The notes under the pieces: generated by a model
What the model was told of the DNA's origin: nothing
What the model saw: only the letters and a program-made list of their open reading frames with translations
The model's database searches: none
Made by a program: the position numbers and the translations under genes
In this document: in pieces, positions 1-8,742 of the stretch
How positions within the stretch are numbered: the first letter of the stretch is position 1
Layout of the letters: each line of letters starts with the position of its first letter
Assembly (NCBI GenBank): GCA_050249695.1
Contig: JBFWQA010000001.1
Location: 248,001 to 312,000, forward strand
Length of the DNA stretch: 64,000 bases
Source: JACKJP01 sp050249695
GTDB lineage: Bacteria > Pseudomonadota > Alphaproteobacteria > Rhizobiales > Tepidamorphaceae
Reading direction: 5' to 3'

Positions 1-1
1 G

Positions 2-1198
2 GGCGAGGTGCGCACGCGGCTGCCCGACCTGCGTGAAGTCTGCCGCGTCTCCGATTTCGCCGAATTCGTGTCGGCCGCGCCCGAAGAGTTCGATCTGCCC
101 GAGATCGGCCAACTCGATCCCTGCGTCATCATGTTCACCTCGGGCACGACGGGCGCGCAGAAGGGCGTGATCTTTCACCACCGCGGTATCGTCAACATGG
201 CGCTCTTCACCCAGGAGCAGGGCGGGCTGCGGGAAGGCGGCGTCTTCGTCAATCCGATGCCGATGTTCCATATCGGGGCGCTCGGCCATGCCGGCGTCGG
301 CGCGGTCGTGCGCAGGGCCACGCATGTCCTGCAGGCCGAATGGGATCCGGAGCTCTACATGTCGCTGGTCGAGCGGGAAGGGGGTACCTATTCGCTTCTC
401 GTACCGACCATGATCGAGGCTGTTCTGGCCAGTCCCCGCCGCCGCGATTACGACCTGTCCACGCTGAAGAACCTCGTGTCGGGCGCGGCCGTGGTCGAGG
501 CCCATCTCATCCGCCGGACCTTGAAGGAACTCGGCAGCGAGATCGTCAATATCTTCGGCCAGACGGAGATGCAGGGAGTCGCGATTGCCGTCCATCTGGA
601 CGACAGTATCGAGGACAAGTCGGAAACGATCGGTCAGGCCCTGCCGCATGCGGAGGTTAAGATCGCCGACCCGGTGACGGGTGCGGTGCTCCCTCTGGGG
701 GAGCAGGGCGAGATCTGCGTGCGCGGCTATCAGACGATGATCGGCTACTTCGACATGCCCGAGGAGACGGCCAAGACACTGGGCGCGGACGGCTGGCTGC
801 GCTCCGGCGACCTCGGTTCGATGGACGAGAGGGGCTTCGTCAAGATCACGGGCCGCATCAAGGACATGATCATCCGGGGCGGCGAGAATATCTATCCGCG
901 CGAGATCGAGAACCTGCTGATCGAGCACCCCAAGATCGCCAATGTCGCCGTCGTCGGCGTCCCCGATCCGCGGTGGGGCGAGCAGGTGGGGGCGGTGATT
1001 ATGCCCAAGTCGATGCACGACATCCCCGACCCGCAGGAACTGCACCGCTTCTGCCGCGAGGCGCTTGCGCACTACAAGACGCCGCGCCTCTGGTACTTCG
1101 TGGAAGATATGCCGTGGACGGAGACCGGCAAGCTGCAGAAGTTCAAGCTGATCAACGCAATCAAGAGCGGCGAGATGACGCCGGCCGCGCAGACCTGA
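2..1198 (+). CDS. Acyl-CoA ligase (AMP-forming), N-terminus cut by window edge
   Basis: This is the C-terminal 398 residues of an ANL-superfamily acid:CoA ligase; the reading frame is open at the left edge, so the true start lies outside the window. The P-loop motif FTSGTTGAQKG, a FGQTEMQG substrate/AMP motif, the SGDLG hinge region, the GGENIYPREIE C-domain motif and the final catalytic lysine in the GKLQKFK context are all visible. The family forms an acyl-adenylate and then the CoA thioester. It is a clear paralog of the ligase at 5833-7488 and lies just upstream of a TetR gene on the opposite strand. A role in activating the carboxylic acid substrate of this island is inferred from context; substrate preference (aromatic, alicyclic or medium-chain) cannot be read from the sequence. 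Confidence 0.9.
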   Translation, partial: GEVRTRLPDLREVCRVSDFAEFVSAAPEEFDLPEIGQLDPCVIMFTSGTTGAQKGVIFHHRGIVNMALFTQEQGGLREGGVFVNPMPMFHIGALGHAGVGAVVRRATHVLQAEWDPELYMSLVEREGGTYSLLVPTMIEAVLASPRRRDYDLSTLKNLVSGAAVVEAHLIRRTLKELGSEIVNIFGQTEMQGVAIAVHLDDSIEDKSETIGQALPHAEVKIADPVTGAVLPLGEQGEICVRGYQTMIGYFDMPEETAKTLGADGWLRSGDLGSMDERGFVKITGRIKDMIIRGGENIYPREIENLLIEHPKIANVAVVGVPDPRWGEQVGAVIMPKSMHDIPDPQELHRFCREALAHYKTPRLWYFVEDMPWTETGKLQKFKLINAIKSGEMTPAAQT

Positions 1199-1214
1199 GG
1201 CCGCCGCGGGCGGC

Positions 1215-1922
1215 TCAGCGCTTCCCGCTCCCCTTGCTCTCCAGGATGGCGGCGACTTTTTCCAGCCGTTCGACGACGCCTTCAAGGTCGCCTTTGTCCA
1301 CATCGCTCACGGTTGCCATGCCGCGATAGACGACATTGGCGATGCCGTCGGCGACGGCGTCGATATCGAAGTCGCCTTCGCCGCGCAGGAAGCTCCATGT
1401 CCGGTGTTCGATACAGCCGAAAATCATGTCGCGCAGTATCGGCACCGAGACATCGCCGCGAAATTCGCCCCGATCGATGGCCTGCGCGCAGAGCAGGGAA
1501 ATCTCCGCGGTCAACCGCTTGTTGAGCTCGAAGGAGCGCGAATGGCGATAGGCGGGGTTCTGGCGAACCTCCAGCAGCATGAAGCGGCTCAGTGCCGGTT
1601 GGCAGCGTATGCTCATCAGCGCGCGCCAGACGAGATAGCGCAGGCGCTCGCGCGTGCCGTGGATGCGCGGAAGCTCGGTATCGCTCTCCAGCACCTCCTC
1701 AAACCAAGCATCCGCCACCTTCGTCATCAGGTCGCGTTTGCTTTCGAAGTACCTGTACAGCGTGCCTTCGACCACGCCGACGCGTTCGGCGATCTCGGAC
1801 ATGAGCGTGTTTTCATATCCCTTTTCCGCAATCACCTGCCGCGCGGCGGCCATGATGTCGCTGATGCGCTGCTCCTGCGGCAGGCGTACGGTGCTCTTCC
1901 TGCGCGTTGTGGTCGCTGCCAT
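1215..1922 (-). CDS. TetR/AcrR-family transcriptional regulator (copy 1)
   Basis: A 235-residue TetR-type repressor. The helix-turn-helix spans about residues 41-59 (SEIAERVGVVEGTLYRYF) and the rest is the ligand-binding helical domain. I chose the ATG at 1922 because an AGGGGGA ribosome site precedes it; an upstream in-frame start at 2015 would add a low-complexity Arg/Ala leader that lies over the best operator candidate. It is a paralog of the regulator at 13971-14687: both share the C-terminal pattern FxGxIEHxTWxFLRGEGxF. It is divergent from the reductase operon beginning at 2260, so it probably represses that operon and perhaps itself. Acyl-CoA thioesters are common effectors of such regulators in catabolic clusters, but the effector here is unknown. 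Confidence 0.9.
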   Translation of the reverse strand: MAATTTRRKSTVRLPQEQRISDIMAAARQVIAEKGYENTLMSEIAERVGVVEGTLYRYFESKRDLMTKVADAWFEEVLESDTELPRIHGTRERLRYLVWRALMSIRCQPALSRFMLLEVRQNPAYRHSRSFELNKRLTAEISLLCAQAIDRGEFRGDVSVPILRDMIFGCIEHRTWSFLRGEGDFDIDAVADGIANVVYRGMATVSDVDKGDLEGVVERLEKVAAILESKGSGKR

Positions 1923-2014
1923 GCCGAAATCCCCCTGTCTCTGCGGCCCCCGAGCCGAGGTGGAGCGCAGTCTTGCAGACGGCGCGGCGAAAGGCCAGAG
2001 CACGAGAATCGTCA

Positions 2015-2035
2015 TTAATGAGACGAATTCATTAA
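2015..2035. promoter_or_regulatory. Putative TetR operator, perfect inverted repeat
   Basis: TTAATGA, seven bases, TCATTAA: both 7-base arms are exact reverse complements. The core AATGA-N7-TCATT recurs at 12914-12930 and, in degenerate form, at 2184, 12725, 15963 and 16099, all in control regions of this island. The position between a divergent tetR and a catabolic operon is classic for an autoregulatory TetR operator. Binding itself is inferred. Confidence 0.6.
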
Positions 2036-2176
2036 AGTCGCCCGCCTTTTGGCAGATGCGGAGCTTGTCAAAAATCTGTAGGCGGAGGCACGAGTTCGAC
2101 GCTAAGTACCTGTTTTGTTACGCATTCATCAAGCGGTGTACAGGACAGCTTTGCGGCCGCATGGCCGATTGCGCGA

Positions 2177-2205
2177 TTGACGAAATGAGTGGGACTTAGT
2201 ATTGT
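2177..2205 (+). promoter_or_regulatory. Sigma-70-like promoter for reductase operon 1, overlapped by an operator-like site
   Basis: TTGACG (2177-2182), 17-base spacing, TATTGT (2200-2205). An operator-like AATGA-N7-TTAGT sits at 2184-2200, inside the spacer and touching the -10. The leader to the GTG start at 2260 would be roughly 45 bases. Promoter calls by eye in GC-rich alphaproteobacteria are uncertain. Confidence 0.4.
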
Positions 2206-2259
2206 CATGCAAGCAAGAAAGATGCTGCCGTTTCAAGGTCGTGTCGAAGCGGAGGTAAC

Positions 2260-3408
2260 GTGAAGGACATACTTGCTAGGTTCGAAGAGGTTGCGGCTCA
2301 TCCGCTCGCCTATGCACGCGCCTTCAAGAAGGATACCGGAAAGCGCGTCATCGGTCTGTTCCCGATGCACTTTCCCGGCGAACTCGCCCACGCCGCCGGC
2401 GCACTGCCGATCGTGCTTCAGGCCGATGACGAACCGGTCACGGTGGGCCAGGGCAGCGTCTTCAATTTCTATTGCGGCTACAACCGCAGCATCGTCGATC
2501 AGGCGATGCGCGGTGAATTCGCGTTTCTGGATGCCATTCTGTTCGGCGATCACTGCGTCCAGCTCCTGGGCACGGCCGATATCATCCGCGACCATCTGCC
2601 GGATACGCCGATCCTCTTCAACCAGCTCATCTCCATCATCGATGCCGAATGGGCGATGGAAGAGACGCAAGGCACTTTCCGACAGCTCTGGCGCGAACTT
2701 GAGGATTTGACGGGCGCCGAGATTGCCGACGAACAGGTGCGCAACAGCATTCGGATATTCAATCGCAACCGCGCGCTGATCCGCCGGATCTACGACATGC
2801 GCAAGGCGGGCCGCATATCGCTGACCGGTGGCCAGATGCAGCATATCGTCAAGTCGTCCATGATCATGGACAAGGAAGCGCACACCTCATTGCTTGAGGA
2901 TCTGGTAGCGAAGCTGGAAAGCGCGCCGCCTCCGGCCCGCGCCGTGCGCGTCTATCTCTCCGGCCATCTTTGCCACGCGCCCAAGCTGCCCATCCTCGAT
3001 CTGGTCGAGGAATGCGGCGGCATGGTCGTCGACGATGATCTTTATACCGGCTACCGCTATGTCGCGGCCGATGTTCCGGAAACCGGATCACCGGTCGACG
3101 CGTTATCCAACTGGTATCTGAGCAAGAACAAGAGGATTCCGTGTCCGACCCGCGCCGACAAGGATCGGGATTGGGAGGATTTCCTCCTCACCCAGGTCGA
3201 TGAGGCTGATGCTCAAGGCCTGATCGTCCTGATGGTGAAGTTCTGCGAACCGCACATGTATTTCTATCCGGAGATCAAGGAAGCCTTTGAAAAGCGGGGC
3301 ATTCCTCATCTTTTGATAGAAACTGAACATGAAGAAATGCCGATGGAAGCGCTGAAGACGCGCATGGAGACATTTCTGGAAATTGCAAGGCGCCGGGTGG
3401 CAGCCTGA
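2260..3408 (+). CDS. Benzoyl-CoA reductase / 2-hydroxyacyl-CoA dehydratase-type subunit, BcrC/HgdB-like (pair 1)
   Basis: A 382-residue protein of the HgdB/BcrC superfamily, in which ATP-driven low-potential electrons reduce an aromatic ring or dehydrate a 2-hydroxyacyl-CoA. Length matches BcrC (about 380). Conserved cysteines for iron-sulfur or active-site binding are visible near C72 (YCGYNRS), C99 (GDHCVQL), C238 (GHLCHAP), C252, C295 and C329 (KFCEPHMY). The GTG start at 2260 is set by a strong GGAGGT 4 bases upstream. It pairs with the larger subunit beginning at 3458. By eye it is identical at more than half its positions to the subunit at 16193-17350. Reductase versus dehydratase activity cannot be decided from sequence alone; the island and the Kor genes favour ring reduction. 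Confidence 0.85.
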   Translation: MKDILARFEEVAAHPLAYARAFKKDTGKRVIGLFPMHFPGELAHAAGALPIVLQADDEPVTVGQGSVFNFYCGYNRSIVDQAMRGEFAFLDAILFGDHCVQLLGTADIIRDHLPDTPILFNQLISIIDAEWAMEETQGTFRQLWRELEDLTGAEIADEQVRNSIRIFNRNRALIRRIYDMRKAGRISLTGGQMQHIVKSSMIMDKEAHTSLLEDLVAKLESAPPPARAVRVYLSGHLCHAPKLPILDLVEECGGMVVDDDLYTGYRYVAADVPETGSPVDALSNWYLSKNKRIPCPTRADKDRDWEDFLLTQVDEADAQGLIVLMVKFCEPHMYFYPEIKEAFEKRGIPHLLIETEHEEMPMEALKTRMETFLEIARRRVAA

Positions 3409-3457
3409 TGCGGCACGCGGCGAATTGTACCCCACGCAAGAGAGCGAGGTAACGACG

Positions 3458-4834
3458 ATGCAGACGATATCCGAGATGACACCTCCCGGCGGAGCCAGAG
3501 TGGCCAGTCCGGTCTTCGGCAACGGGATGCGCGCCAATCGTCTTGCCACCACGAAACAGGGTGGCAGGCTGGTCAATGAATATTGGGCAGATCTCTTCCG
3601 CGCCAAGGAGGAAGGCAAGAAAATCGTCTGGTACAACGGCACCTACATTCCCCCGTTCTTCCATGCCCACGATGTGGCCTGGGTGCATGGCGAGGCCTGG
3701 GCGGCCTATCTGGCGGCCAAGCACGGCGAGATGCCGGCGCAGCAGAAAGGCGAGGCGCGCGGCTATGACCGCGAACTCTGCTCTTATGCCCGCACCCATA
3801 TCGGCCAGGCGCTGATCGACCTTGAGAAGCTGAAGAACGGTACGCTCGGTATCGACGACGACGATCCGCGCGCCGAAACGATGCGCAAGCTCCCGCCGCC
3901 GGACATGATCATCAATGCCTATCCCTATTGCAGCTCCGGCCAGCAGTGGGACGACATCACCTACCGGCTCTTCGGCAAGAAAATTCCGATCTTCACCATC
4001 TCGATTCCGTTGCTCTGGGGCGGCCGGCCCGATGCCGGATACATGCAGGGCGAAGAGTGGCAGCAGCGCTCTCAATACGTTGCCAAGCAGCTCATCGCGA
4101 TGACGAAGTTCCTCGAGGAGCACACGGGCCGGAAGTATGATTTCGACCGGCTGAGCGAGGTCATGTCCTATGTGAAGAAGGCCGCGACACTCCGCATGGA
4201 GGCGATGGACCTTTGCGCGGCGACACCGGCGCCGGCGAGCTTCTTCGACTGGATTGTCTCCATCGCCCACGTGAATTTCCTGCCGGGCACGCAGGCGATC
4301 GTCGACTATTTTGAGGATGTGAAGGCGGAAATCCAGCAGCGAATAGCCGATGGTGTGGGTGCGGTGCCCAACGAAAAGTATCGCCTCTTCTTCGACGGCA
4401 TGATGAACTGGAACAAGGTCGGCTGGCTTGCCGACAAGTTCGCAGCGGTAGACGCGACGGTCGTGGCGGGGCGTTACACCCACATGTCGTTCTGGCAGGA
4501 GCCGCAGCTCGTTGACCTGAAGGATCCGGTGCTGGGGATGGCGCAGAACTATCTGATCTGCCCCAACAACCACGGCGCGCCGATCATGATCGGCGAGATC
4601 GAACGGGTCTGCGACAAATTCAACATCGACGGCATGGTGATGCACGCGTCGCGCACCTGCCGGGGCATGACGAATTCGCAGTTCCTCATTGCCGACTCGG
4701 CCAAGAAGAAGGGCCGTCAGGCGATGTTCTTCGAAGGCGATGTCGCCGACGAGTCCTTCTACAAGGACGAACTGCTCAACACACGGCTGGAGGCGATGAT
4801 CGAAACGCTGGAAGCGAAAAAGCGCGCAGCCTGA
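3458..4834 (+). CDS. Benzoyl-CoA reductase-type large subunit, BcrB/HgdA-like (pair 1)
   Basis: A 458-residue partner of the preceding subunit, close in length to BcrB (about 435). The ATG at 3458 follows GAGGT by 7 bases; a longer in-frame version from 3383 would overlap the upstream gene and lacks a site. Features resembling BcrB as I recall it include a cysteine near residue 108 (ELCSYARTHIG), one near 158 (YPYCSSGQQWD), EKYRLFFDGMMNW, an NxLICPNNHGAP-like cysteine region and ASRTCRGMT. Together the two subunits should form the substrate-binding iron-sulfur heterodimer that receives electrons from an archerase. No activator gene follows this pair; the only one in the window is at 18808-19779. 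Confidence 0.85.
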   Translation: MQTISEMTPPGGARVASPVFGNGMRANRLATTKQGGRLVNEYWADLFRAKEEGKKIVWYNGTYIPPFFHAHDVAWVHGEAWAAYLAAKHGEMPAQQKGEARGYDRELCSYARTHIGQALIDLEKLKNGTLGIDDDDPRAETMRKLPPPDMIINAYPYCSSGQQWDDITYRLFGKKIPIFTISIPLLWGGRPDAGYMQGEEWQQRSQYVAKQLIAMTKFLEEHTGRKYDFDRLSEVMSYVKKAATLRMEAMDLCAATPAPASFFDWIVSIAHVNFLPGTQAIVDYFEDVKAEIQQRIADGVGAVPNEKYRLFFDGMMNWNKVGWLADKFAAVDATVVAGRYTHMSFWQEPQLVDLKDPVLGMAQNYLICPNNHGAPIMIGEIERVCDKFNIDGMVMHASRTCRGMTNSQFLIADSAKKKGRQAMFFEGDVADESFYKDELLNTRLEAMIETLEAKKRAA

Positions 4835-4858
4835 GCCAGATCGCCGGTGGTTATACGG

Positions 4859-4884
4859 AACGCAACGGGGCAGCTCGTTGCGTT
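4859..4884 (+). terminator. Intercistronic hairpin after reductase pair 1
   Basis: A perfect 9-bp stem (4859-4867 with 4876-4884, arms AACGCAACG/CGTTGCGTT) around an 8-base loop, followed by only three T residues. It lies between the reductase pair and the SDR gene. It could be a weak terminator or an mRNA-stabilising element that sets different expression for the downstream genes. Confidence 0.45.
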
Positions 4885-4936
4885 TCGCACGTCAGGATCA
4901 CCGTTCTCGAGATTCAGTTGATATCAGGAGGAAAGC

Positions 4937-5737
4937 ATGAGCGACGCGCCGAAGCGTAATCCGCGGCGTCTTGAAGACAGCAGCGTATTGATCACGGGCG
5001 GCACTTCGGGGGTAGGTCTGGCGACCGCTATCCAGTTCGCCGAGGCCGGCGTGCCCAATATCGGCATCAATGGTCGCAACAGGGAACGCGGGGAAGCCGC
5101 GCGCAAGGCGGTGCTGAACAAAGTCCCGACGGCGCGTGTGGAGTTTTTTGCCGGCGACGCCAACGAACTCGATCAGGCACGGGCCGTGGCTGGCGGCGCG
5201 GAAGCGGCGTTCGGACGCATCGATGTTCTGGTTAACTCGACCGTCACCGCCTATCCCGTACCGACGCTTTTCCATGAGATCGACCTCAAGGAGCTTCCCG
5301 CCATGGTGCTGTCGCACGTCATGGCGCCGCTCAACATGTGCGGTGTGGTGATGCCCGGTATGCGGGCTCGCGAGGGCGGCAGCATCATCAATATCGCCTC
5401 CGACGCGGGCAAGCTGACGACGCCGGGGGAATCGGTCATCGGCGGCATGATGGCAGCGATCATCATGTTTTCCCGCGCGCTGGCGATGGAAGCCAAGCGA
5501 AGCGGCATCCGCGTCAACGTGATCACGCCATCGATCATCGAGGGAACGCTGACGCACGAGCAAGTCATGAACGCGCCGTTCTCGCGCAACCTGTTCGCCA
5601 AGGCGATGAAGATGGCACAACTCGGCGTGACGCAGCCCGACGACCTCGCCGCGATGATCGTCTTCCTTTCGTCGCCGCAGGGCGCAAACATCACCGGGCA
5701 GGCGATCAGCGTGAACGGGGGAATATCTGCCGCTTAG
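4937..5737 (+). CDS. SDR-family protein lacking the catalytic Tyr and Lys
   Basis: A 266-residue short-chain dehydrogenase/reductase-fold protein with an AGGAGGA ribosome site 4 bases before its ATG. The Rossmann motif (TGGTSGVG, residues 20-27) and the conserved active-site-region serine (S155 in INIAS) are present. The Tyr and Lys of YxxxK, expected 13 and 17 residues after that serine, are replaced by I168 and M172 (sequence IGGMM), and the NNAG structural motif reads NSTV. It is therefore probably not a classical dehydrogenase. It may be a structural or regulatory subunit, like the catalytically degenerate BbsC partner of BbsD in anaerobic toluene degradation, or it may use different chemistry. 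Its neighbours suggest a role with the CoA-ester intermediates of the island. Confidence 0.85.
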   Translation: MSDAPKRNPRRLEDSSVLITGGTSGVGLATAIQFAEAGVPNIGINGRNRERGEAARKAVLNKVPTARVEFFAGDANELDQARAVAGGAEAAFGRIDVLVNSTVTAYPVPTLFHEIDLKELPAMVLSHVMAPLNMCGVVMPGMRAREGGSIINIASDAGKLTTPGESVIGGMMAAIIMFSRALAMEAKRSGIRVNVITPSIIEGTLTHEQVMNAPFSRNLFAKAMKMAQLGVTQPDDLAAMIVFLSSPQGANITGQAISVNGGISAA

Positions 5738-5832
5738 GTGAATAGCCGTATGCACAGCACCTCGCACATCGAATAGACTGATTTTAAGGACGCAAATAGG
5801 ACGCGCTTGACGCGTCATTCGGGAGGTTAGCC

Positions 5833-7488
5833 GTGACTCAGGCGGTCAAATTCACTCAATCCCATTATCCTGCCGACACCTCGCAGGATCTGTTGGACAT
5901 CACGCTCGGCGAACTCATGCGCAAGAACGCGCGTGAGGTTCCCGATCGTGTGGCCCTCGTGGAAGGGATCGCCGGTGCAGGCAAGCGCCGGCGCTGGACC
6001 TATCGCCAGCTGGTGGACGAAGCCGAGACCCTGGCGCGCGCGCTACTCAAGACCTTCAGGCCCGGTGAGCGCATCGGCATGCTGGCGCCCGACACGCCCG
6101 AATGGCTGATCTTCCAGCATGCGGTGAATTTCGCCGGCCTGATCCTCGTGCCGATCAATCCGGCCTATACGGCTCGTGAAGTGGAATTCGTGCTGAAAAA
6201 TTCAGAGTCCTCCGGGCTCATTTACGCCGACAGTTCACGCGGCAAGGACTTGCGGGCGATCGTCGAGGCGGTGCGGCCCAATCTCCCTCTGTTGCGGGAG
6301 ACGGTGCGCATACTGGACTACGACGCGTTGCTCAAATCCGCCGATCCGGCGATCGCGTTGCCCAACCCGGAACTCGGCGACATCGTGCAGATCCAGTACA
6401 CCTCTGGCACGACGGGATTTCCCAAGGGGGCCTGCCTGCATCATCGCGGCGTCATCAACACCTCGCGCAATATCGCCATCAGAGCGGGCTTTCCCGACGG
6501 CGGCGTCTGGGTCAACGCCATGCCGATGTTCCACATCGCCGGCGATATCGTTTCCGAGATCGGCGCTTATGTGCTGCGCGGCACTTTCGTGCTGATGCAG
6601 GAGTTCAATCCGGGCCTGATGCTGGAACTCATCGAGGAGGAGCGCTGCGAGACGACGCTGATCGTGCCGACGATGATCCTTGCGCTGCTTGATCATCCAG
6701 ACAGGTCCAGGCGCGATTGCAGCAGTCTCAAGACAATTCTTTCGGGTGCGGCCAACGTGCCGGCGGCGCTCGTCCTGCGTGCGCAGGAGGCGTTCGGCTG
6801 TGGTTTCTCGATCATGTACGGACTGACCGAAAGCAACGGCCCGTTCCTTGAAACGTCTCCCGACGACACGCTGAAGGATCAGACCGAGACGGTCGGAAAG
6901 CCGGCGGCGCATTCGGAGGTGAAGATCGTCGATCCCGTCACCCTGAAGACGCAGCCGGTCGACACAGTCGGCGAGATCTGGGTGCGTGGCTTTATGCCGA
7001 TGAAGGGCTATTACGGCCAGCCGGAGGCCACGGCGGCGGTGCTCATGCCGGACGGCTGGCTGCGCACCGGCGATCTCGGCACGATGGACGAGCGCGGCTA
7101 TTTCAAGATCACCGGCCGCCTGAAGGAAATGATCATCCGCGGCGGCATGAACCTCTATCCGCAGGAGATCGAGAACGTGCTGTTCGATCATCCGGCCGTC
7201 GGCCAGATCGCCGTGGTCGGTGTGCCGAACGAACAGTGGGGTGAAATCGTCGCCGCCGTCGTCCTGGCAAAGGATCAGAGCGCGCTCCCTTCGGTCGACG
7301 AGCTCTATGCGCATTGCCGCGCCAATCTGTCGCCGCAGAAGACCCCCGAGCAATGGTTCTTCGTGAACGAGTATCCGCTCACGGCGACCGGCAAGATCCA
7401 GAAGAACGTGATTCTGGAATGGATTTCAGAGGCGAGGATCACGCCGGTGAACTGGGCCAAGCCCGAGAAAGCCGCAAAGACGGCCTGA
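5833..7488 (+). CDS. Acyl-CoA ligase (AMP-forming)
   Basis: A complete 551-residue acid:CoA ligase. The GTG start at 5833 has GGGAGG 6 bases upstream. The P-loop YTSGTTGFPKG is near residue 190, followed by YGLTESNG, the RTGDLG hinge, GGMNLYPQEIE and the catalytic lysine in TATGKIQKN near the C-terminus. The family makes acyl-CoA, AMP and pyrophosphate in the cytoplasm. It follows the reductase pair and the SDR on the same strand and is a paralog of the ligase at the left edge, so the island probably activates two related acids or the same acid at two stages. A 6-bp inverted repeat (GACGCG/CGCGTC) lies just upstream of it. Substrate unknown. Confidence 0.9.
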   Translation: MTQAVKFTQSHYPADTSQDLLDITLGELMRKNAREVPDRVALVEGIAGAGKRRRWTYRQLVDEAETLARALLKTFRPGERIGMLAPDTPEWLIFQHAVNFAGLILVPINPAYTAREVEFVLKNSESSGLIYADSSRGKDLRAIVEAVRPNLPLLRETVRILDYDALLKSADPAIALPNPELGDIVQIQYTSGTTGFPKGACLHHRGVINTSRNIAIRAGFPDGGVWVNAMPMFHIAGDIVSEIGAYVLRGTFVLMQEFNPGLMLELIEEERCETTLIVPTMILALLDHPDRSRRDCSSLKTILSGAANVPAALVLRAQEAFGCGFSIMYGLTESNGPFLETSPDDTLKDQTETVGKPAAHSEVKIVDPVTLKTQPVDTVGEIWVRGFMPMKGYYGQPEATAAVLMPDGWLRTGDLGTMDERGYFKITGRLKEMIIRGGMNLYPQEIENVLFDHPAVGQIAVVGVPNEQWGEIVAAVVLAKDQSALPSVDELYAHCRANLSPQKTPEQWFFVNEYPLTATGKIQKNVILEWISEARITPVNWAKPEKAAKTA

Positions 7489-7507
7489 TCGACTGCGCCC
7501 CTCGTGC

Positions 7508-7987
7508 CTAGCGGGGTTTCTTGGAGACAAGGAGGGCGACTTCGCCCTCCAGAACCTTTTCATCGCGCTGATTGTAGAGTTCCAGCTTCTCCACGACGAT
7601 GCCCGCATCGGGCCGGCTGCGGCTCTCCCGGGTTTCAGTCGTCCGCCAGAAAGTCTGCACCGTATCGCCGAGGAAGATCGGTGCCATGTGGCGCACGCGA
7701 TCCCAGCCGATAAGTGCGATGCCCGTCCCGAGCGTGTGGCTGGTGCGGGTCTGCAGCCCGTGCATGACGGAGAGACCGAGCATGCCATGGGCGATCCTCG
7801 TACCGAAGATTGTCGTCTTCGCGTAAGCCTCGCTCGTGTGGAGTTCATAGAGATCGCCGGTGATCCCGCCGAATGTGAGGACATCGCTTTCGCTGATCGT
7901 CCTTGTGGGACTGAAGTACCACCGGCCAGGCGCGAAATCCTCAAACCACATCCCGGGCGAAGGACGCACGGCGCTTTTCCTGTCCAT
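7508..7987 (-). CDS. MaoC-type (R)-specific enoyl-CoA hydratase / dehydratase
   Basis: A 159-residue hot-dog-fold protein of the MaoC dehydratase family. The hydratase-2 motif is recognisable: FGGITGDLYELH supplies the Asp/His dyad region, followed by the conserved FGTRIAHGM segment. The family hydrates 2-enoyl-CoA or dehydrates 3-hydroxyacyl-CoA. It starts five bases after the livF-like stop codon, with GGAGGT overlapping that stop, so it is the last gene of the ABC importer operon (transcribed from about 12703 leftward). That coupling suggests the hydratase acts on the imported compound's CoA ester. It ends facing the acyl-CoA ligase, 19 bases apart. Confidence 0.85.
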   Translation of the reverse strand: MDRKSAVRPSPGMWFEDFAPGRWYFSPTRTISESDVLTFGGITGDLYELHTSEAYAKTTIFGTRIAHGMLGLSVMHGLQTRTSHTLGTGIALIGWDRVRHMAPIFLGDTVQTFWRTTETRESRSRPDAGIVVEKLELYNQRDEKVLEGEVALLVSKKPR

Positions 7988-7992
7988 CCTCG

Positions 7993-8742
7993 TTACCTCC
8001 GGGAATTCTTCTCCGCTGGCGTTGCGCCCTTGCCGAGATAGGACTGCTGCAGCGCCGGATTTCCTCTCAGATCATCGCCGCGTCCTTCGGCCCGGACATG
8101 GCCGACAGCCATGACGTATCCGTAATCGGCCAATGCCAGCGCCTCGTCGGCGTGTTGCTCGACGAGTAACATGGTCAGTCCGTCTTTGCGGAGCTTGTCG
8201 AGAATATCAAATATCTGATCGACGATCATCGGTGCGAGTCCCAGCGAGGGCTCGTCGAGGAGAAGCAACCTAGGGCTCGCCATCAGGGCTCGGCCCATGG
8301 CGAGCATCTGCTGTTCTCCGCCGCTCATCGTGCCGGCCCGCTGCTGGGTGCGTTCCTTCAGGATGGGAAACAGCGAAAGGACATATTCGAGCCGTTCGTC
8401 GAACAGCCTCGCGCTGTCGGCTTGCCGTGCGAGTCGATGAAATCCGAGGCGCAGGTTTTCCATGACCGTGAGCGGCGCGAACAGCTGCCGGCCTTCCGGA
8501 ACCTGGACAATGCCCCGCTCAACGACGTCAGCCGGCTTGAGGGAAATGAGGTTTTCGTCTCCAAACAGAATCGACCCCGAATAGGTGGCCACCATGCGCG
8601 ATATCGCATTGACCAATGTCGACTTTCCCGCACCGTTCGCCCCGACGATGGACACAATTGTGCCTTCACGCACGCTGATGGAAACCGAGTGCAGGGCTTC
8701 GGCGCCATTATACCCGGCGCGCAAATCTTCAATGCGCAGCAT
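7993..8742 (-). CDS. livF: Branched-chain-type ABC importer, ATP-binding protein LivF-like
   Basis: A 249-residue ATPase of the HAAT (Liv) family. Walker A GANGAGKST, the MSGGEQQML signature and the LLLDEPSLGL Walker B are present. The ATG at 8742 matches the usual LivF N-terminus (MLRIEDLRAGY); an upstream in-frame start at 8817 would overlap the preceding gene more deeply. It overlaps the LivG-like gene by 14 bases, indicating translational coupling. Together with LivG it energises import by the permeases at 9517-11391. In anaerobic aromatic degraders, Liv-type systems are often dedicated to aromatic acids instead of amino acids, which is the likely job here. Confidence 0.92.
   Translation of the reverse strand: MLRIEDLRAGYNGAEALHSVSISVREGTIVSIVGANGAGKSTLVNAISRMVATYSGSILFGDENLISLKPADVVERGIVQVPEGRQLFAPLTVMENLRLGFHRLARQADSARLFDERLEYVLSLFPILKERTQQRAGTMSGGEQQMLAMGRALMASPRLLLLDEPSLGLAPMIVDQIFDILDKLRKDGLTMLLVEQHADEALALADYGYVMAVGHVRAEGRGDDLRGNPALQQSYLGKGATPAEKNSRR

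Larger units (their letters stand above)
1923..2259. promoter_or_regulatory. Divergent control region between TetR copy 1 and reductase operon 1
   Basis: A 337-base non-coding stretch. It contains a perfect 7-bp inverted repeat with a 7-base spacer at 2015-2035 (TTAATGA/TCATTAA), a second weaker site of the same spacing at 2184-2200, and a sigma-70-like promoter facing the reductase genes: TTGACG at 2177-2182, a 17-base spacer, and TATTGT at 2200-2205. The weaker site lies within the -35 to -10 spacer, which suits repression by steric hindrance. I see no open frame with coding character here. Confidence 0.6.

Noticed and set aside
3275..4645. A 456-residue minus-strand frame opposite reductase pair 1
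   Set aside because: It crosses the boundary of two well-supported genes, has no ribosome site and reads as His/Arg/Asp-rich shadow.
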